The notes beneath the pieces are model-generated. The model had not been told where the DNA came from. It saw nothing but the letters and a program-made list of their open reading frames with translations, and searched no databases. The position numbers and the translations under genes are program-made. From positions 1 through 32,187 of the forward strand of contig CAJUKF010000033.1 of assembly GCA_910587355.1 (NCBI GenBank): a stretch of 32,187 nt of DNA. Reading direction: 5' to 3'. The first letter of the stretch is position 1; each line of letters opens with the position of its first letter. The stretch is from an uncultured Muribaculaceae bacterium (GTDB lineage: Bacteria > Bacteroidota > Bacteroidia > Bacteroidales > Muribaculaceae). Below, piece by piece: positions 16,462 through 24,613 of this stretch.

Positions 16462-17898
16462 ATGAAAACAATTACGCGCTTTGTGGTGTCCGCGGTTTTG
16501 CCGTCTGTGCTGTCGCTATATGCGTCTGCACTCGAGCTGACATGTGCTCCGGGGACACTCAGCGGTATGGTGGCTGAGCCGTCTGCCGTGACAGAACTTG
16601 TGCTCAAAGGTCAGGCCGATGCTTCCGATTTACTTTATATAGGGTCGGAAATGCCATCTCTCCGACGCCTCGATTTGTCGGGCTGCATTGTCTCCGATGG
16701 CATCCCCGCCGGGGCATTCGCCGGCACAAAGCTCGCTGCGGTTGTCTTCCCGCAGAGCGGTCGTTTTACTGTGGGTGATTTCGCTTTCGCCGGCACACGG
16801 CTGCAGAATGTTGATATTCCTGAAACCGTCTCTGCGCTCGGCACGGGAGCTTTTGCCGGCTGTCCGGAGCTTGAAACAGCAACCGTCAGAGGAACTTCAA
16901 CGGAGGGTTATACTTTCGCCAATTGTTCCGCACTGAAAAAGGTGACTCTCGTAGATATTGCGACGATAGCCAATGGCGATTTTGCCGATTGCCCGTCGCT
17001 TGCCACTGTCGAAGGCAGTCACGCCTGTATCTCGATTGGTGCGTCGGCCTTCCGTGGAGCTGTTTCGCTCGCCGCTTTTGATTTCGGCGACCGCTTGCGC
17101 TCATTGGGCGCTTCGTCATATTCAGGCAGTGGTCTTAGGGAAGTGTCTTTGGCCGGCTGTCCCTTACTTGACGTCGTTGGAGAGAGAGCTTTTGCAGATT
17201 CCAGGGCGCTTACATCATTTTCAGTCTCCGACAAGGCCCGTATAGGGCGGGGCGCGCTCATGGGTTGCACAGCACTCGAGCATCTCTCAATGGGCTCCGC
17301 TAACAATGTGCCCGATTATTTCGCTACTGGCGCCGGGTCTCTGAAGTCGGTGGAGCTGCCGTCAGAAGCGGCCTCACTGGGCCGTTATGCCCTCAAAGGT
17401 GCGTCTTCGGTGACCGCTGTCAATCTTCCTGAAGGCATATCCTTGCTCAACGACCATGCCATGGACGGCATGACTTCCCTCAAAAGCATCTCGGCTGAAG
17501 ATGTCGCGGTTGTTCCGGCTCTTGGAGAAGGAGTATTTGAGGGTATTGAGCAGGCTGAGGTACTTCTCACTGTAGGCGACGGTATGGTTGACGACTTTTC
17601 TGCCGCTCCGGTGTGGCAGGATTTTATGATTCTCGGAAAATCGGGTGTCTCCGTCCCCGATACCCCGCATACGCATAGTATTCGCGGACGCTTCAACGGC
17701 AAGATACTCGAAATCGAGACCGACGGAGACGAAATATCATGCGTCGAGCTTTTTGATGCCGCAGGGCGCTTCCTCATGTCATTGAAAGTTTCGGGTACGA
17801 CGGCATACGCAGATACCTCGTCGTCCGATACAAATCTTTATATTGTTCGTTGCACCACAGCATCCTCTGCTGTGGCAATACTAAAATTAGCCCGTTAA
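16462..17898 (+). CDS. BspA-like leucine-rich repeat surface/secreted protein
   Basis: A 478-residue exported protein. Residues 1-24 form a signal peptide (MKTITRFVVSAVLPSVLSLYA then SALE). Residues about 50-375 consist of degenerate repeats of roughly 23 residues, with the LRR_5/BspA pattern: FAGTRLQNVDIPETV, GAFAGCPELETATV, FRGAVSLAAFDF, LKGASSVTAVNLP. The last 75 residues (from about RGRFNGKILEIE) form a beta-rich domain reminiscent of a type IX secretion or por-type sorting tail (LFDAAGRFLMSL, NLYIVR, AILKLAR). Such proteins mediate adhesion or protein contacts; the partner is unknown. Its consensus promoter ends 4 bp before the ATG. trmB follows after 3 bp, so a surface protein and a tRNA-modification enzyme share a transcript. 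Confidence 0.85.
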   Translation: MKTITRFVVSAVLPSVLSLYASALELTCAPGTLSGMVAEPSAVTELVLKGQADASDLLYIGSEMPSLRRLDLSGCIVSDGIPAGAFAGTKLAAVVFPQSGRFTVGDFAFAGTRLQNVDIPETVSALGTGAFAGCPELETATVRGTSTEGYTFANCSALKKVTLVDIATIANGDFADCPSLATVEGSHACISIGASAFRGAVSLAAFDFGDRLRSLGASSYSGSGLREVSLAGCPLLDVVGERAFADSRALTSFSVSDKARIGRGALMGCTALEHLSMGSANNVPDYFATGAGSLKSVELPSEAASLGRYALKGASSVTAVNLPEGISLLNDHAMDGMTSLKSISAEDVAVVPALGEGVFEGIEQAEVLLTVGDGMVDDFSAAPVWQDFMILGKSGVSVPDTPHTHSIRGRFNGKILEIETDGDEISCVELFDAAGRFLMSLKVSGTTAYADTSSSDTNLYIVRCTTASSAVAILKLAR

Positions 17899-17901
17899 CA
17901 G

Positions 17902-18684
17902 ATGGGAAAAAACAAACTCCGTAAATTCGCCGAGCTGGAGAATAATCCGCTCGTTCTTCAATATCCTTTCGGCCGTGTGCGCGATGGCGGTTTTCCGCTT
18001 CGCGGCCGCTGGCACGAAGATTTTTTTCATAACGAAAACCCTATAGTTCTCGAGCTCGGCTGCGGCAAAGGCGAGTACACCGTAGGACTTGGCCGCCGTT
18101 TCCCCGACAAGAATTTCATAGGCATCGACATCAAGGGTGCACGCATCTGGAGCGGTGCCACTGCCGCTATGCGCGACGACATGAAGAATGTGGCGTTTAT
18201 ACGTACGTCTATCGAGTTGCTTGATAAATTTTTTGCCCCGGGCGAGGTGTCGGAAATATGGATTACGTTTCCCGACCCGCAGATGAAGAAAGTGAACAAG
18301 CGCCTCACCGGCACGCGCTTCGTCGAAATGTACCGCCGTGTGCTCGCTCCCGGAGGTCTGATTCATCTTAAGACCGACAGTCCCTTCCTTTATAATTACA
18401 CCACGATGATGGTGACGCACAACGGCCTTGAGGTGCTTCAGTCGACAGCCGACCTCTACGCAACTCTCTCGCCTGAAGACCCCATACTCAACATCCGCAC
18501 GCATTACGAGCAACAGTGGCTCAGTCGCGGTCTTACCATAAAGTATGTTTTGTTCCGTCCAGGCACCGAGCCCTCTCTTCAGGAGCCCCCGGGTGCCGAC
18601 GAACTCGAGCCCGACACCTACCGAAGCTATTCGCGCGGACATGTGCCCGGCGAGGAGGAAATACATGGCGGAGCGGATAATTGA
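17902..18684 (+). CDS. trmB: tRNA (guanine-N7-)-methyltransferase
   Basis: Forms m7G46 in the tRNA variable loop using S-adenosylmethionine. The 260-residue protein has the SAM-binding ELGCGKGEY (residues 51-59), FIGIDIKGARIW, and the diagnostic ITFPDPQMKKVNKRLTGTRF catalytic/tRNA-binding block. LAPGGLIHLKTDS follows. The C-terminal 35 residues are a charged tail beyond the usual end. The ATG at 17902 follows the LRR stop by 3 bp. Confidence 0.94.
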   Translation: MGKNKLRKFAELENNPLVLQYPFGRVRDGGFPLRGRWHEDFFHNENPIVLELGCGKGEYTVGLGRRFPDKNFIGIDIKGARIWSGATAAMRDDMKNVAFIRTSIELLDKFFAPGEVSEIWITFPDPQMKKVNKRLTGTRFVEMYRRVLAPGGLIHLKTDSPFLYNYTTMMVTHNGLEVLQSTADLYATLSPEDPILNIRTHYEQQWLSRGLTIKYVLFRPGTEPSLQEPPGADELEPDTYRSYSRGHVPGEEEIHGGADN

Positions 18685-18727
18685 GGCTCCTCATTTGTTA
18701 TTCTACAGAATTGAAACCCTAAAAGCT

Positions 18728-19825
18728 ATGACATTATATCCTTCCCTTATAACCGATGCACTGGCCACAGTGCGCTATCCCGGTACCGGCAAGAGCATCA
18801 TTGAGATGAATATGCTCGAAGACGATATTCGCATCAACGGTAACCACGTCTCGTTCACACTCATTTTCGACAAGCCCACCGACCCCTTCATGGCATCGCT
18901 GCTCAAGACAGCCGAGGCTGCAATACACATGAAAGCGCCCGAGGCCGAAGTCGAAATCAGGACGGCCACACGCAAGGCCGCTCCCGTAGTTGAGAAAGAG
19001 CCCGTGCTCCCCGGTGTGAAGAATATTGTCGCCGTGTCGTCGGGCAAAGGCGGTGTCGGCAAATCGACTGTCGCTGCCAACCTTGCCGTGGCACTCGCCG
19101 CCGAGGGCTATAAGGTAGGATTGCTCGATGCAGATATTTTCGGCCCGTCAATTCCTAAAATGTTCGGTGTGGAAAGCGAAGAGCTCTATATGCACGAGGT
19201 CAACGGTAAAAACCTCATTATCCCTGCCGAGGCATATGGTGTGAAAGTACTCTCTATCGGTTTCCTCATCGACCCTGCGAGCGCTGCCGTATGGCGTGGC
19301 GCCATGGCATCAAATGCACTTAAACAGCTTATAGAGCAGGCCGACTGGGGCGAGCTTGATTATTTTCTCATTGACATGCCTCCCGGCACAAGCGACATTC
19401 ACCTTACGCTCGTGCAGACCCTCGGTCTCACCGGTGCCCTTGTGGTAACTACGCCTCAGAAAGTTGCTTTGGCCGATGCCCGGAAAGGCATAGCCATGTT
19501 CCGCGACGAAAAAATCAATGTTCCCGTGCTCGGAATTATCGACAATATGGCATGGTTTACGCCCGAGAAGCATCCCGACGAGCGTTATTTCCTCTTCGGC
19601 GACGATAAGAATGTCGACGCTCTTGCTGCCGAATACGGCGTGCCCGTATTGGCGCGTATCCCCCTGGTGGCTTCGGTCGGCGAGCATTCCGATTCGGGCC
19701 GTCCCATTGTGCTCGAGCCTACCATGTCGGCGCAGTCGTTCGTTCATCTCGCCCATGAGGTTGTCGAGGCTGTCGACCGTCGCAACAACGAGCTTCCCCC
19801 TACTGAAAAAGTACACATGAAATGA
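18728..19825 (+). CDS. Mrp/NBP35-family ATPase, Fe-S cluster carrier type
   Basis: A 365-residue P-loop ATPase of the Mrp (ApbC) family, which carries or inserts Fe-S clusters. An N-terminal MIP18/DUF59-type domain covers about 1-80. The deviant Walker A is GKGGVGKST (106-114), with LLDADIFGPSIPKMFG and LIDMPPGTSD following. The frame extends upstream into trmB, but homologues begin near MTLYPSLITDALATV, so the ATG at 18728 is chosen. The C-terminal CxxC that binds the bridging cluster in most Mrp proteins is absent: the region reads MAWFTPEKHPDERYFLFG. I believe this is usual in Bacteroidota. The stop overlaps aroQ by 4 bp (ATGA). Confidence 0.92.
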   Translation: MTLYPSLITDALATVRYPGTGKSIIEMNMLEDDIRINGNHVSFTLIFDKPTDPFMASLLKTAEAAIHMKAPEAEVEIRTATRKAAPVVEKEPVLPGVKNIVAVSSGKGGVGKSTVAANLAVALAAEGYKVGLLDADIFGPSIPKMFGVESEELYMHEVNGKNLIIPAEAYGVKVLSIGFLIDPASAAVWRGAMASNALKQLIEQADWGELDYFLIDMPPGTSDIHLTLVQTLGLTGALVVTTPQKVALADARKGIAMFRDEKINVPVLGIIDNMAWFTPEKHPDERYFLFGDDKNVDALAAEYGVPVLARIPLVASVGEHSDSGRPIVLEPTMSAQSFVHLAHEVVEAVDRRNNELPPTEKVHMK

Positions 19826-20253
19826 AATACATCCTCATCCTCAACGGACCCAACCTCAATCTGCTCGGACAGCGCGAACCCGGCATCTACGGGACCGAGA
19901 CTCTCGAAACAATCCTCGAAGGTCTCCGAATCCGTTTTGCCGAGATAGATTTGCGTCACGAGCAGCATAACGGCGAGGGCGAGCTTATCGACACTCTCCA
20001 TGCCGCCGGCTTCGACCCCGACTGCATCGGCATAGTGTTCAATGCCGGTGCCTATACCCATTATTCCTATGCCATCGCCGATGCAATCGCTGCCATTCCG
20101 GCACCCGTCGTTGAAGTTCATATGAGCAATGTGCAGGCCCGCGAGGAATTCCGTCACCGTTCGGTCATTGCCCCCGTATGCTGCGGCACCGTGGCCGGGT
20201 TCGGAGCTGACTCTTACAGGCTCGGCATCGAGGCCCTGCTCAGCAGGCATTAA
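19822..20253 (+). CDS. aroQ: 3-dehydroquinate dehydratase, type II
   Basis: Dehydrates 3-dehydroquinate to 3-dehydroshikimate in the shikimate pathway. Its 143 residues are the usual type II length. It begins ILILNGPNLNLLGQREPGIYG, with catalytic Tyr23 on the lid loop. It continues with FNAGAYTHYSYAI and the catalytic His100 in VEVHMSN, then EEFRHRSV. Start and mrp stop overlap as ATGA, indicating translational coupling. No other shikimate gene is in the window. Confidence 0.96.
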   Translation: MKYILILNGPNLNLLGQREPGIYGTETLETILEGLRIRFAEIDLRHEQHNGEGELIDTLHAAGFDPDCIGIVFNAGAYTHYSYAIADAIAAIPAPVVEVHMSNVQAREEFRHRSVIAPVCCGTVAGFGADSYRLGIEALLSRH

Positions 20254-20265
20254 TTCGTTTGTCGG

Positions 20266-21438
20266 ATGAAAAAGGTATCGGACACACAGGGTATGCTCAT
20301 AGGCATGGACGGCAAGCGTGCTGTGCTCAACAACACCGGTCTGGGCAACTACAGCCGCTATGCGGTCAATATTCTCTCGCTCGCATACCCCGGTGCGCGC
20401 TTCCGGCTCTATTCGCCCGAATTCAGGGAGAACGACAGGCTTAAGCCTCTGCTCGACCGTGAAAATGTCGGGCTGTTCGTGCCGTCGCGGCATCCCGATA
20501 TGGGACTTACGCGCTCGTTCTGGCGCACTGTCGATTTGCCCGTGCAGCTTAAGAAAGACGACGTGGCGGTTTACCACGGACTCAGCAACGAGCTCCCTCT
20601 TACTATTAAAGATGTCTGTCCGGCTGTCGTCACCATTCACGACCTCATATGGCGGCGCTGTCCGGACGACTACAGCGCCATTGACCGCAGGCTTTATGAT
20701 TTCAAATACGGCCGCTCTGCACGGATTGCATCGCGCGTGATTGCTATCAGCGAGTGTACAAAGCGCGACCTTATGAGCGACTACGGGATTCCCGAAGATA
20801 AAATTGATGTAATCTATCAGGGCATCGACCCTGTATTCTCTCTTGCCGTCGGCACCACTAAGCGAATGGAGGTGAGGGAGAAATATAAGTTGCCCGAGCG
20901 TTATATAATATCGGTCGGCACTGTACAGCCGCGTAAGAATCAGCTTCTTACTGTGCGCGCTCTCGCCGAGCTCCCCGAACGGGTCAAGCTCGTGATTGTC
21001 GGCTCTATGAAAGGCTCATATGCCGACGGTGTGCGCCGCGAGATAGAGCGCCTCGGCCTCTCCGACCGCGTCATGCATTTGCAGAATGTGCCCTTGGCCG
21101 ACCTCCCGGCGCTTTATGCCTGTGCCGAGGTGTCGCTGTATACTTCGCGTTACGAGGGTTTCGGACTTCCTGTAGTTGAATCCCTCACTGTCGGAACTCC
21201 CGTTGTGGCCTGCACAGGCTCGTGTCTTGAGGAAGCCGGTGGCGAAGGGGCCGTTTACGTTCATCCCGACGATGTCGGTGCCTGTGCCGACGCTGTGCGG
21301 CATCTGCTCGACAGTGTTGTCTTCCACGATAAGAAAGCCGGCCTCGGCAAGCGTCATGTTAAGCGGTTCTCGGCCGAAAACTTTGCACGTGAGACTATGG
21401 CATGTTATAAAAAGGCAATAATCAGTCATTTGTCATGA
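20266..21438 (+). CDS. Glycosyltransferase, GT4-type (GT-B fold)
   Basis: A 390-residue retaining glycosyltransferase of the GT1/GT4 group. The N-terminal domain has LNNTGLGNYSRY (21-32), the acceptor-side glycine-rich loop, and AVVTIHDLIWRRCP. The donor domain begins near ISVGTVQPRKN (215-225) and has the sugar-nucleotide motif EGFGLPVVES (297-306). There is no membrane segment. Sugar and acceptor cannot be read from the sequence; mannosyl- or glucosyltransferase for a surface glycan is plausible. The next gene starts 4 bp before its end, so it forms a translationally coupled pair with the epimerase-like protein. Confidence 0.88.
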   Translation: MKKVSDTQGMLIGMDGKRAVLNNTGLGNYSRYAVNILSLAYPGARFRLYSPEFRENDRLKPLLDRENVGLFVPSRHPDMGLTRSFWRTVDLPVQLKKDDVAVYHGLSNELPLTIKDVCPAVVTIHDLIWRRCPDDYSAIDRRLYDFKYGRSARIASRVIAISECTKRDLMSDYGIPEDKIDVIYQGIDPVFSLAVGTTKRMEVREKYKLPERYIISVGTVQPRKNQLLTVRALAELPERVKLVIVGSMKGSYADGVRREIERLGLSDRVMHLQNVPLADLPALYACAEVSLYTSRYEGFGLPVVESLTVGTPVVACTGSCLEEAGGEGAVYVHPDDVGACADAVRHLLDSVVFHDKKAGLGKRHVKRFSAENFARETMACYKKAIISHLS

Positions 21439-22466
21439 AAGAAGAAACAAAACCCACTCTGCTTGTCGTTGGCGCCGGCGGTTTTATCGGCGGTTTTATC
21501 GCTGCCGAGGGGCTGCGCCGCGGTTTCGATGTGTATGCAGCTGTGCGTGAGAGTACTTCGCGCCGTTATCTCACCGACCCGGCCTTGAAATTTGTCGTGC
21601 TCGACTACGACAACCCTCAGGCACTCTCCGATGCACTGAAGCAGTCGGCTCCCTCGCCGCGTGGCTGGGATTATATAATTTACAATCTCGGTGCGACAAA
21701 GGCTGTGAACTTCGCCGATTTCAACCGCGTGAATTTTATATATCTGCGCAATTTCGTGTCAGCTCTTCTCAGGCTGGAAATGGCTCCCGACAAATTTCTC
21801 TATATGAGTTCGCTCAGCGCTCTCGGTCCTTATGACGAAAAGACGGGCCGTCCGGCCGACTGCAAGACCATGCCACATCCTAACACACGCTACGGGCTCT
21901 CCAAAATCAAGGCCGAGACTTTCCTGGAGACTACTCCGCAGCTACCGTGGATTATCTTCCGTCCCACCGGCGTATACGGCCCTCACGAGCGCGATTACCT
22001 CATGATGATTGAGTGCATCGACCGCCACTTCGATTTCAGTGTCGGTTTCAGGCCGCAGATGCTCACGTTTATTTATGTCGAAGACCTTGTAGGTGCCATG
22101 TACGACGCTCTTGCTTCGGACAATACCGTGCACCACAAATATATAATCAGCGAGCCGCGCGCCTATACTCAGAAAGAGTTCCGGGCTATCGTCGGCCGCG
22201 CTCTCGGCGGTAAATGGGTCATACCCGTAAAGCTGCCTCTCTGGACTACTTACATAGCATCGTATGTGGCCGAGAAAATCGGCGTGCTCAAAGCCGAGGC
22301 TTCGACGCTCAACCGCGACAAGTTCCGCATAATGCGTCAGCGCAACTGGCAGTGCTCGGTCGACGATGCCGTGCGCGACTTCGGTTTCCATGCCGACTAT
22401 CCTCTCGAGCGCGGCATTGCCTGCACTGTCGAGGCTTATCTGAAAAATAAAAATACAAAGAAATGA
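21435..22466 (+). CDS. NAD-dependent epimerase/dehydratase (extended SDR)
   Basis: A 343-residue short-chain dehydrogenase of the extended type. The NAD loop is GAGGFIGG (13-20). The catalytic triad is Ser125/126 (YMSSLSALGPYD), Tyr153 and Lys157 (YGLSK). FRPTGVYGPHERDYL and FIYVEDLVGAMYDAL complete the family pattern. It likely acts on a nucleotide sugar or a related hydroxyl compound. It overlaps the glycosyltransferase by 4 bp upstream and the small membrane protein by 4 bp downstream, implying a common pathway, possibly glycan or glycolipid formation. Precise substrate unknown. Confidence 0.88.
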   Translation: MKEETKPTLLVVGAGGFIGGFIAAEGLRRGFDVYAAVRESTSRRYLTDPALKFVVLDYDNPQALSDALKQSAPSPRGWDYIIYNLGATKAVNFADFNRVNFIYLRNFVSALLRLEMAPDKFLYMSSLSALGPYDEKTGRPADCKTMPHPNTRYGLSKIKAETFLETTPQLPWIIFRPTGVYGPHERDYLMMIECIDRHFDFSVGFRPQMLTFIYVEDLVGAMYDALASDNTVHHKYIISEPRAYTQKEFRAIVGRALGGKWVIPVKLPLWTTYIASYVAEKIGVLKAEASTLNRDKFRIMRQRNWQCSVDDAVRDFGFHADYPLERGIACTVEAYLKNKNTKK

Positions 22467-22792
22467 GCATAATCGAAACTCCTCCGAGCCTCGTGCCGTG
22501 GTGGACGCGTGCAGCAATAATCATCGCCGCTCTGCCAGTGCTCGCATATCCCTGGATGCTCGCGGCTGCGCGCGAAGCCAATGCCGGAGTGGATACATGG
22601 CTGTGGTTTTATCCCGTCTATGTGCTCTTCAGTGCTATCTGCGAGTGGCGCAGCGCCTCCCGTCGTCCCGAAGTGACATGGATTCTCGTAGTGCTCATGC
22701 TCCTTACTCACGCTGCCATGTGGGTGCTCGTCCTCAATCCCGGTGATGCCGCCGGCATGGATGCCGTGACGCTTAATACACAATATAACTGA
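22463..22792 (+). CDS. Small integral membrane protein, unknown function
   Basis: A 109-residue protein with about three predicted membrane spans: residues 16-36, 45-60 and 71-92. The loop with WRSASRRPE is positively charged and therefore probably cytoplasmic. No known domain is recognised. It overlaps the epimerase-like gene by 4 bp and is followed after 3 bp by the methyltransferase gene, so it is clearly part of the operon. It could serve as a membrane partner of the neighbouring glycan enzymes, but nothing in the sequence proves this. Confidence 0.75.
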   Translation: MSIIETPPSLVPWWTRAAIIIAALPVLAYPWMLAAAREANAGVDTWLWFYPVYVLFSAICEWRSASRRPEVTWILVVLMLLTHAAMWVLVLNPGDAAGMDAVTLNTQYN

Positions 22793-22795
22793 CCT

Positions 22796-23416
22796 ATGTT
22801 CACCGAAGACGACTACATAGAGGCCCACATCGACGCCGAGCCCGCAGAGTTGCATCGTCTTTACCGGCAGACGCATCTGCACCGTCTATATCCCCGTATG
22901 TGCACCGACCATATCCAGGGACGGCTGCTGGTGATGCTTACGCGTCTCATAAAGCCGGACCGCGTCCTCGAACTCGGCACTTTTACCGGCTATTCGGCTC
23001 TCTGTTTTGCCGAAGGCATGGACAATCGCGGTCATGTCGACACTGTCGAAGTCGATGCCGAACATGCCGATGAGCTCCGAGAGCTCTTTGCCGGCAGGCC
23101 GGTGACACTTCATGTAGGCGATGCCGAAGAGCTGCTTCCGTCCTTGCTTGAGGCTAACGACTATAATCTTGTATTTGTCGATGCCAACAAGCGGCGCTAT
23201 GTGCAGTATTATCAGCTCCTGCGACGCTATCTTAAGCCCGGAGCCGTAATTCTTGCCGACAACACCCTCTGGGCCGACAAAGTGCTCAACCCCGACGCTC
23301 ACGACCCTCAGACCGAGGGCATACGCATGTTCAACGACCTCGTCACCGCCGACCCCGGCGTCGAAAAAGTAATCATCCCCGTCCGAGACGGCCTCACCGT
23401 CATTCGCGTAAAATAA
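22796..23416 (+). CDS. SAM-dependent O-methyltransferase (COMT-like, class I)
   Basis: A 206-residue methyltransferase of the caffeoyl-CoA/catechol O-methyltransferase type. The SAM motif is VLELGTFTGYSAL (57-69), followed by VDTVEVDAEHADELRE. Then comes LVFVDANKRRYVQYY, with the metal-binding aspartate region, and ILADNTLWADKVL, the second metal-binding segment. The usual bacterial member is 200-220 residues. Its substrate is unknown; a free-standing enzyme acting on a small phenolic or on a tRNA base (TrmR-like) are both possible. It ends the core part of this operon. Confidence 0.9.
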   Translation: MFTEDDYIEAHIDAEPAELHRLYRQTHLHRLYPRMCTDHIQGRLLVMLTRLIKPDRVLELGTFTGYSALCFAEGMDNRGHVDTVEVDAEHADELRELFAGRPVTLHVGDAEELLPSLLEANDYNLVFVDANKRRYVQYYQLLRRYLKPGAVILADNTLWADKVLNPDAHDPQTEGIRMFNDLVTADPGVEKVIIPVRDGLTVIRVK

Positions 23417-23434
23417 TACTGAAATATAATTTTT

Positions 23435-23683
23435 ATGGAGAAAAATAAGACTTACAGTTCGGCTTATAACGGAGATGACTCGATTTCGTTATTCCTGACC
23501 TTTTGCATAGAACAATACGCCCATTTAAAAGGAATTCTTGGAGCTAAATCCATGAAGATACTTTCTGATGCAGGCATTCTTGAATATTTAAGCAAGCATT
23601 ACGAAACGCTTCATACTGAAAGTATACAGTGGATTCTTAACGATATTGATAAACTTGTCGACTCTAAAGTCCTTGTCAAATGA
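23435..23683 (+). CDS. DUF3791-family small protein
   Basis: An 82-residue protein matching my recollection of DUF3791: FLTFCIEQYA, a central LSDAGILEYLSKHYETLHT and a C-terminal ILNDIDKLVD. Function unknown. In many gut bacteria it precedes a DUF3990 gene, as here, with a 4-bp ATGA overlap. That arrangement fits an antitoxin-like or partner role, which is inference. It begins 18 bp after the methyltransferase gene without a consensus promoter. From here to about 24410 the DNA is markedly more A+T-rich than upstream, suggesting horizontal acquisition. Confidence 0.8.
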   Translation: MEKNKTYSSAYNGDDSISLFLTFCIEQYAHLKGILGAKSMKILSDAGILEYLSKHYETLHTESIQWILNDIDKLVDSKVLVK

Positions 23684-24168
23684 AAACTGTGTTATATCAT
23701 GGTAGCTCTGAAATAATTGTCAGTCCTGAAATCAGAGAGCCTAACAGAACTCTGGATTTTGGGAAAGGTTTTTATCTTACCACTTCCCGTGAGCAGGCCG
23801 AACGTCTTGTTCGTAACCGTATGACAACAGTTTGGCCTAAAGGTTTTGTAAATTCATATTCGTTTGATAAGGACATCCTGAAGGAATCTCTAAAAATCAA
23901 GTCTTTCGGAGACGCAAACGATGAATGGGTTGATTTCGTTATGAAAAACCGTATGATGCAAGGCTTCGAACATGACTACGACATTGTTATCGGACCGGTG
24001 GCCGACGATAAGGTTTACGCTCAGTTTTCATTGTTTGAAGGAGGTATCATTAGCAAGGAAACACTTGTTGCGGAGCTGAAAACATATAAACTGGCAGACC
24101 AATATCTTTTTCATACAGAAAAATCACTTAAATTTTTAGAGTTTATAACTCATTATGAAGTGATATAA
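23680..24168 (+). CDS. DUF3990 protein, predicted ADP-ribosyltransferase fold
   Basis: A 162-residue protein. LYHGS (5-9) and DFGKGFYLTTSREQA (26-40) are the DUF3990 hallmarks. They parallel the HG(T/S) and fGkGiY...s...a elements of PARP-like and other ADP-ribosyltransferases, in which His and Tyr hold NAD. A candidate third active-site residue is Gln141 (ADQYLFHT). YDIVIGPVADD (100-110) is a further conserved-looking block. No signal peptide, so it should act in the cytoplasm. DUF membership is from memory; catalytic activity is inference. The start overlaps the DUF3791 gene by 4 bp; the next small gene follows after 15 bp. Confidence 0.8.
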   Translation: MKTVLYHGSSEIIVSPEIREPNRTLDFGKGFYLTTSREQAERLVRNRMTTVWPKGFVNSYSFDKDILKESLKIKSFGDANDEWVDFVMKNRMMQGFEHDYDIVIGPVADDKVYAQFSLFEGGIISKETLVAELKTYKLADQYLFHTEKSLKFLEFITHYEVI

Positions 24169-24183
24169 ACATATTTATTCGTT

Positions 24184-24399
24184 ATGATAGATATCACTGC
24201 TGACAATCTGTATCTGATACTCCCTTATAAAGTGAGTCAGTTGGCTATGCTTTACGCTAAAAATTTTGACGTAGACATCATCGATGCCATAAGGGCTATC
24301 TACAATTCAAATACATATCGCGATTTGGCGAGGGAGGAAACGAAACTCTGGCACTACGGACCTGTGGCGCTCATGGAGTACTACATGGAAAATAAATAA
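24184..24399 (+). CDS. Small DUF3791-like companion protein
   Basis: A 71-residue helical protein with LPYKVSQLAMLYAKNFDVDIIDAI then IYNSNTYRDL and LWHYGPVALMEYY. Proteins with this pattern commonly accompany DUF3990 genes, as I recall, but I cannot name a function. It closes the A+T-rich module, 15 bp after the DUF3990 gene and 22 bp before a strong hairpin. With small proteins on both sides, the DUF3990 gene might be held in check by one or both. Confidence 0.75.
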   Translation: MIDITADNLYLILPYKVSQLAMLYAKNFDVDIIDAIRAIYNSNTYRDLAREETKLWHYGPVALMEYYMENK

Positions 24400-24421
24400 A
24401 AAATATTGTGACAAATTGTAA

Positions 24422-24451
24422 GAGGCGGCCGGCAGAAATGTCGGCCGCCTC
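24422..24451 (+). terminator. Hairpin terminator after the DUF3990 module
   Basis: Arms 24422-24431 and 24442-24451 pair perfectly and are G+C-rich. Three more pairs (one G-T) extend the stem inward to a GAAA loop at 24435-24438. The downstream U-run is weak, so it may act as a 3' end stabiliser as much as a terminator. Confidence 0.75.
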
Positions 24452-24529
24452 CATGTGTTTGTGGTATTTCTTTGGATTTTGATGAAATTTCAATACAATT
24501 TGCCACAAAGTATAAATTTATTAAGAATT

Positions 24530-24562
24530 TTTGTTTTAAAATAATTAAAATCACTAACTTTG
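24530..24562 (+). promoter_or_regulatory. trpB promoter (Bacteroidota -33/-7)
   Basis: TTTG (24530-24533) and TAACTTTG (24555-24562) are separated by 21 bp in a very A+T-rich stretch. Transcription would start near 24568, leaving a leader of about 45 bases before the ATG at 24614. No attenuator-like structure or leader peptide with Trp codons is visible. Confidence 0.8.
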
Positions 24563-24613
24563 TGACCGAATAGCAAAAACCTAATTAAAGTATAAATCAA
24601 GAACTAAGTTATC

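Noticed and set aside
18545..18727. Upstream extension of the Mrp ATPase
   Set aside because: This part lies largely within trmB in another frame and the Mrp family begins near the ATG at 18728.
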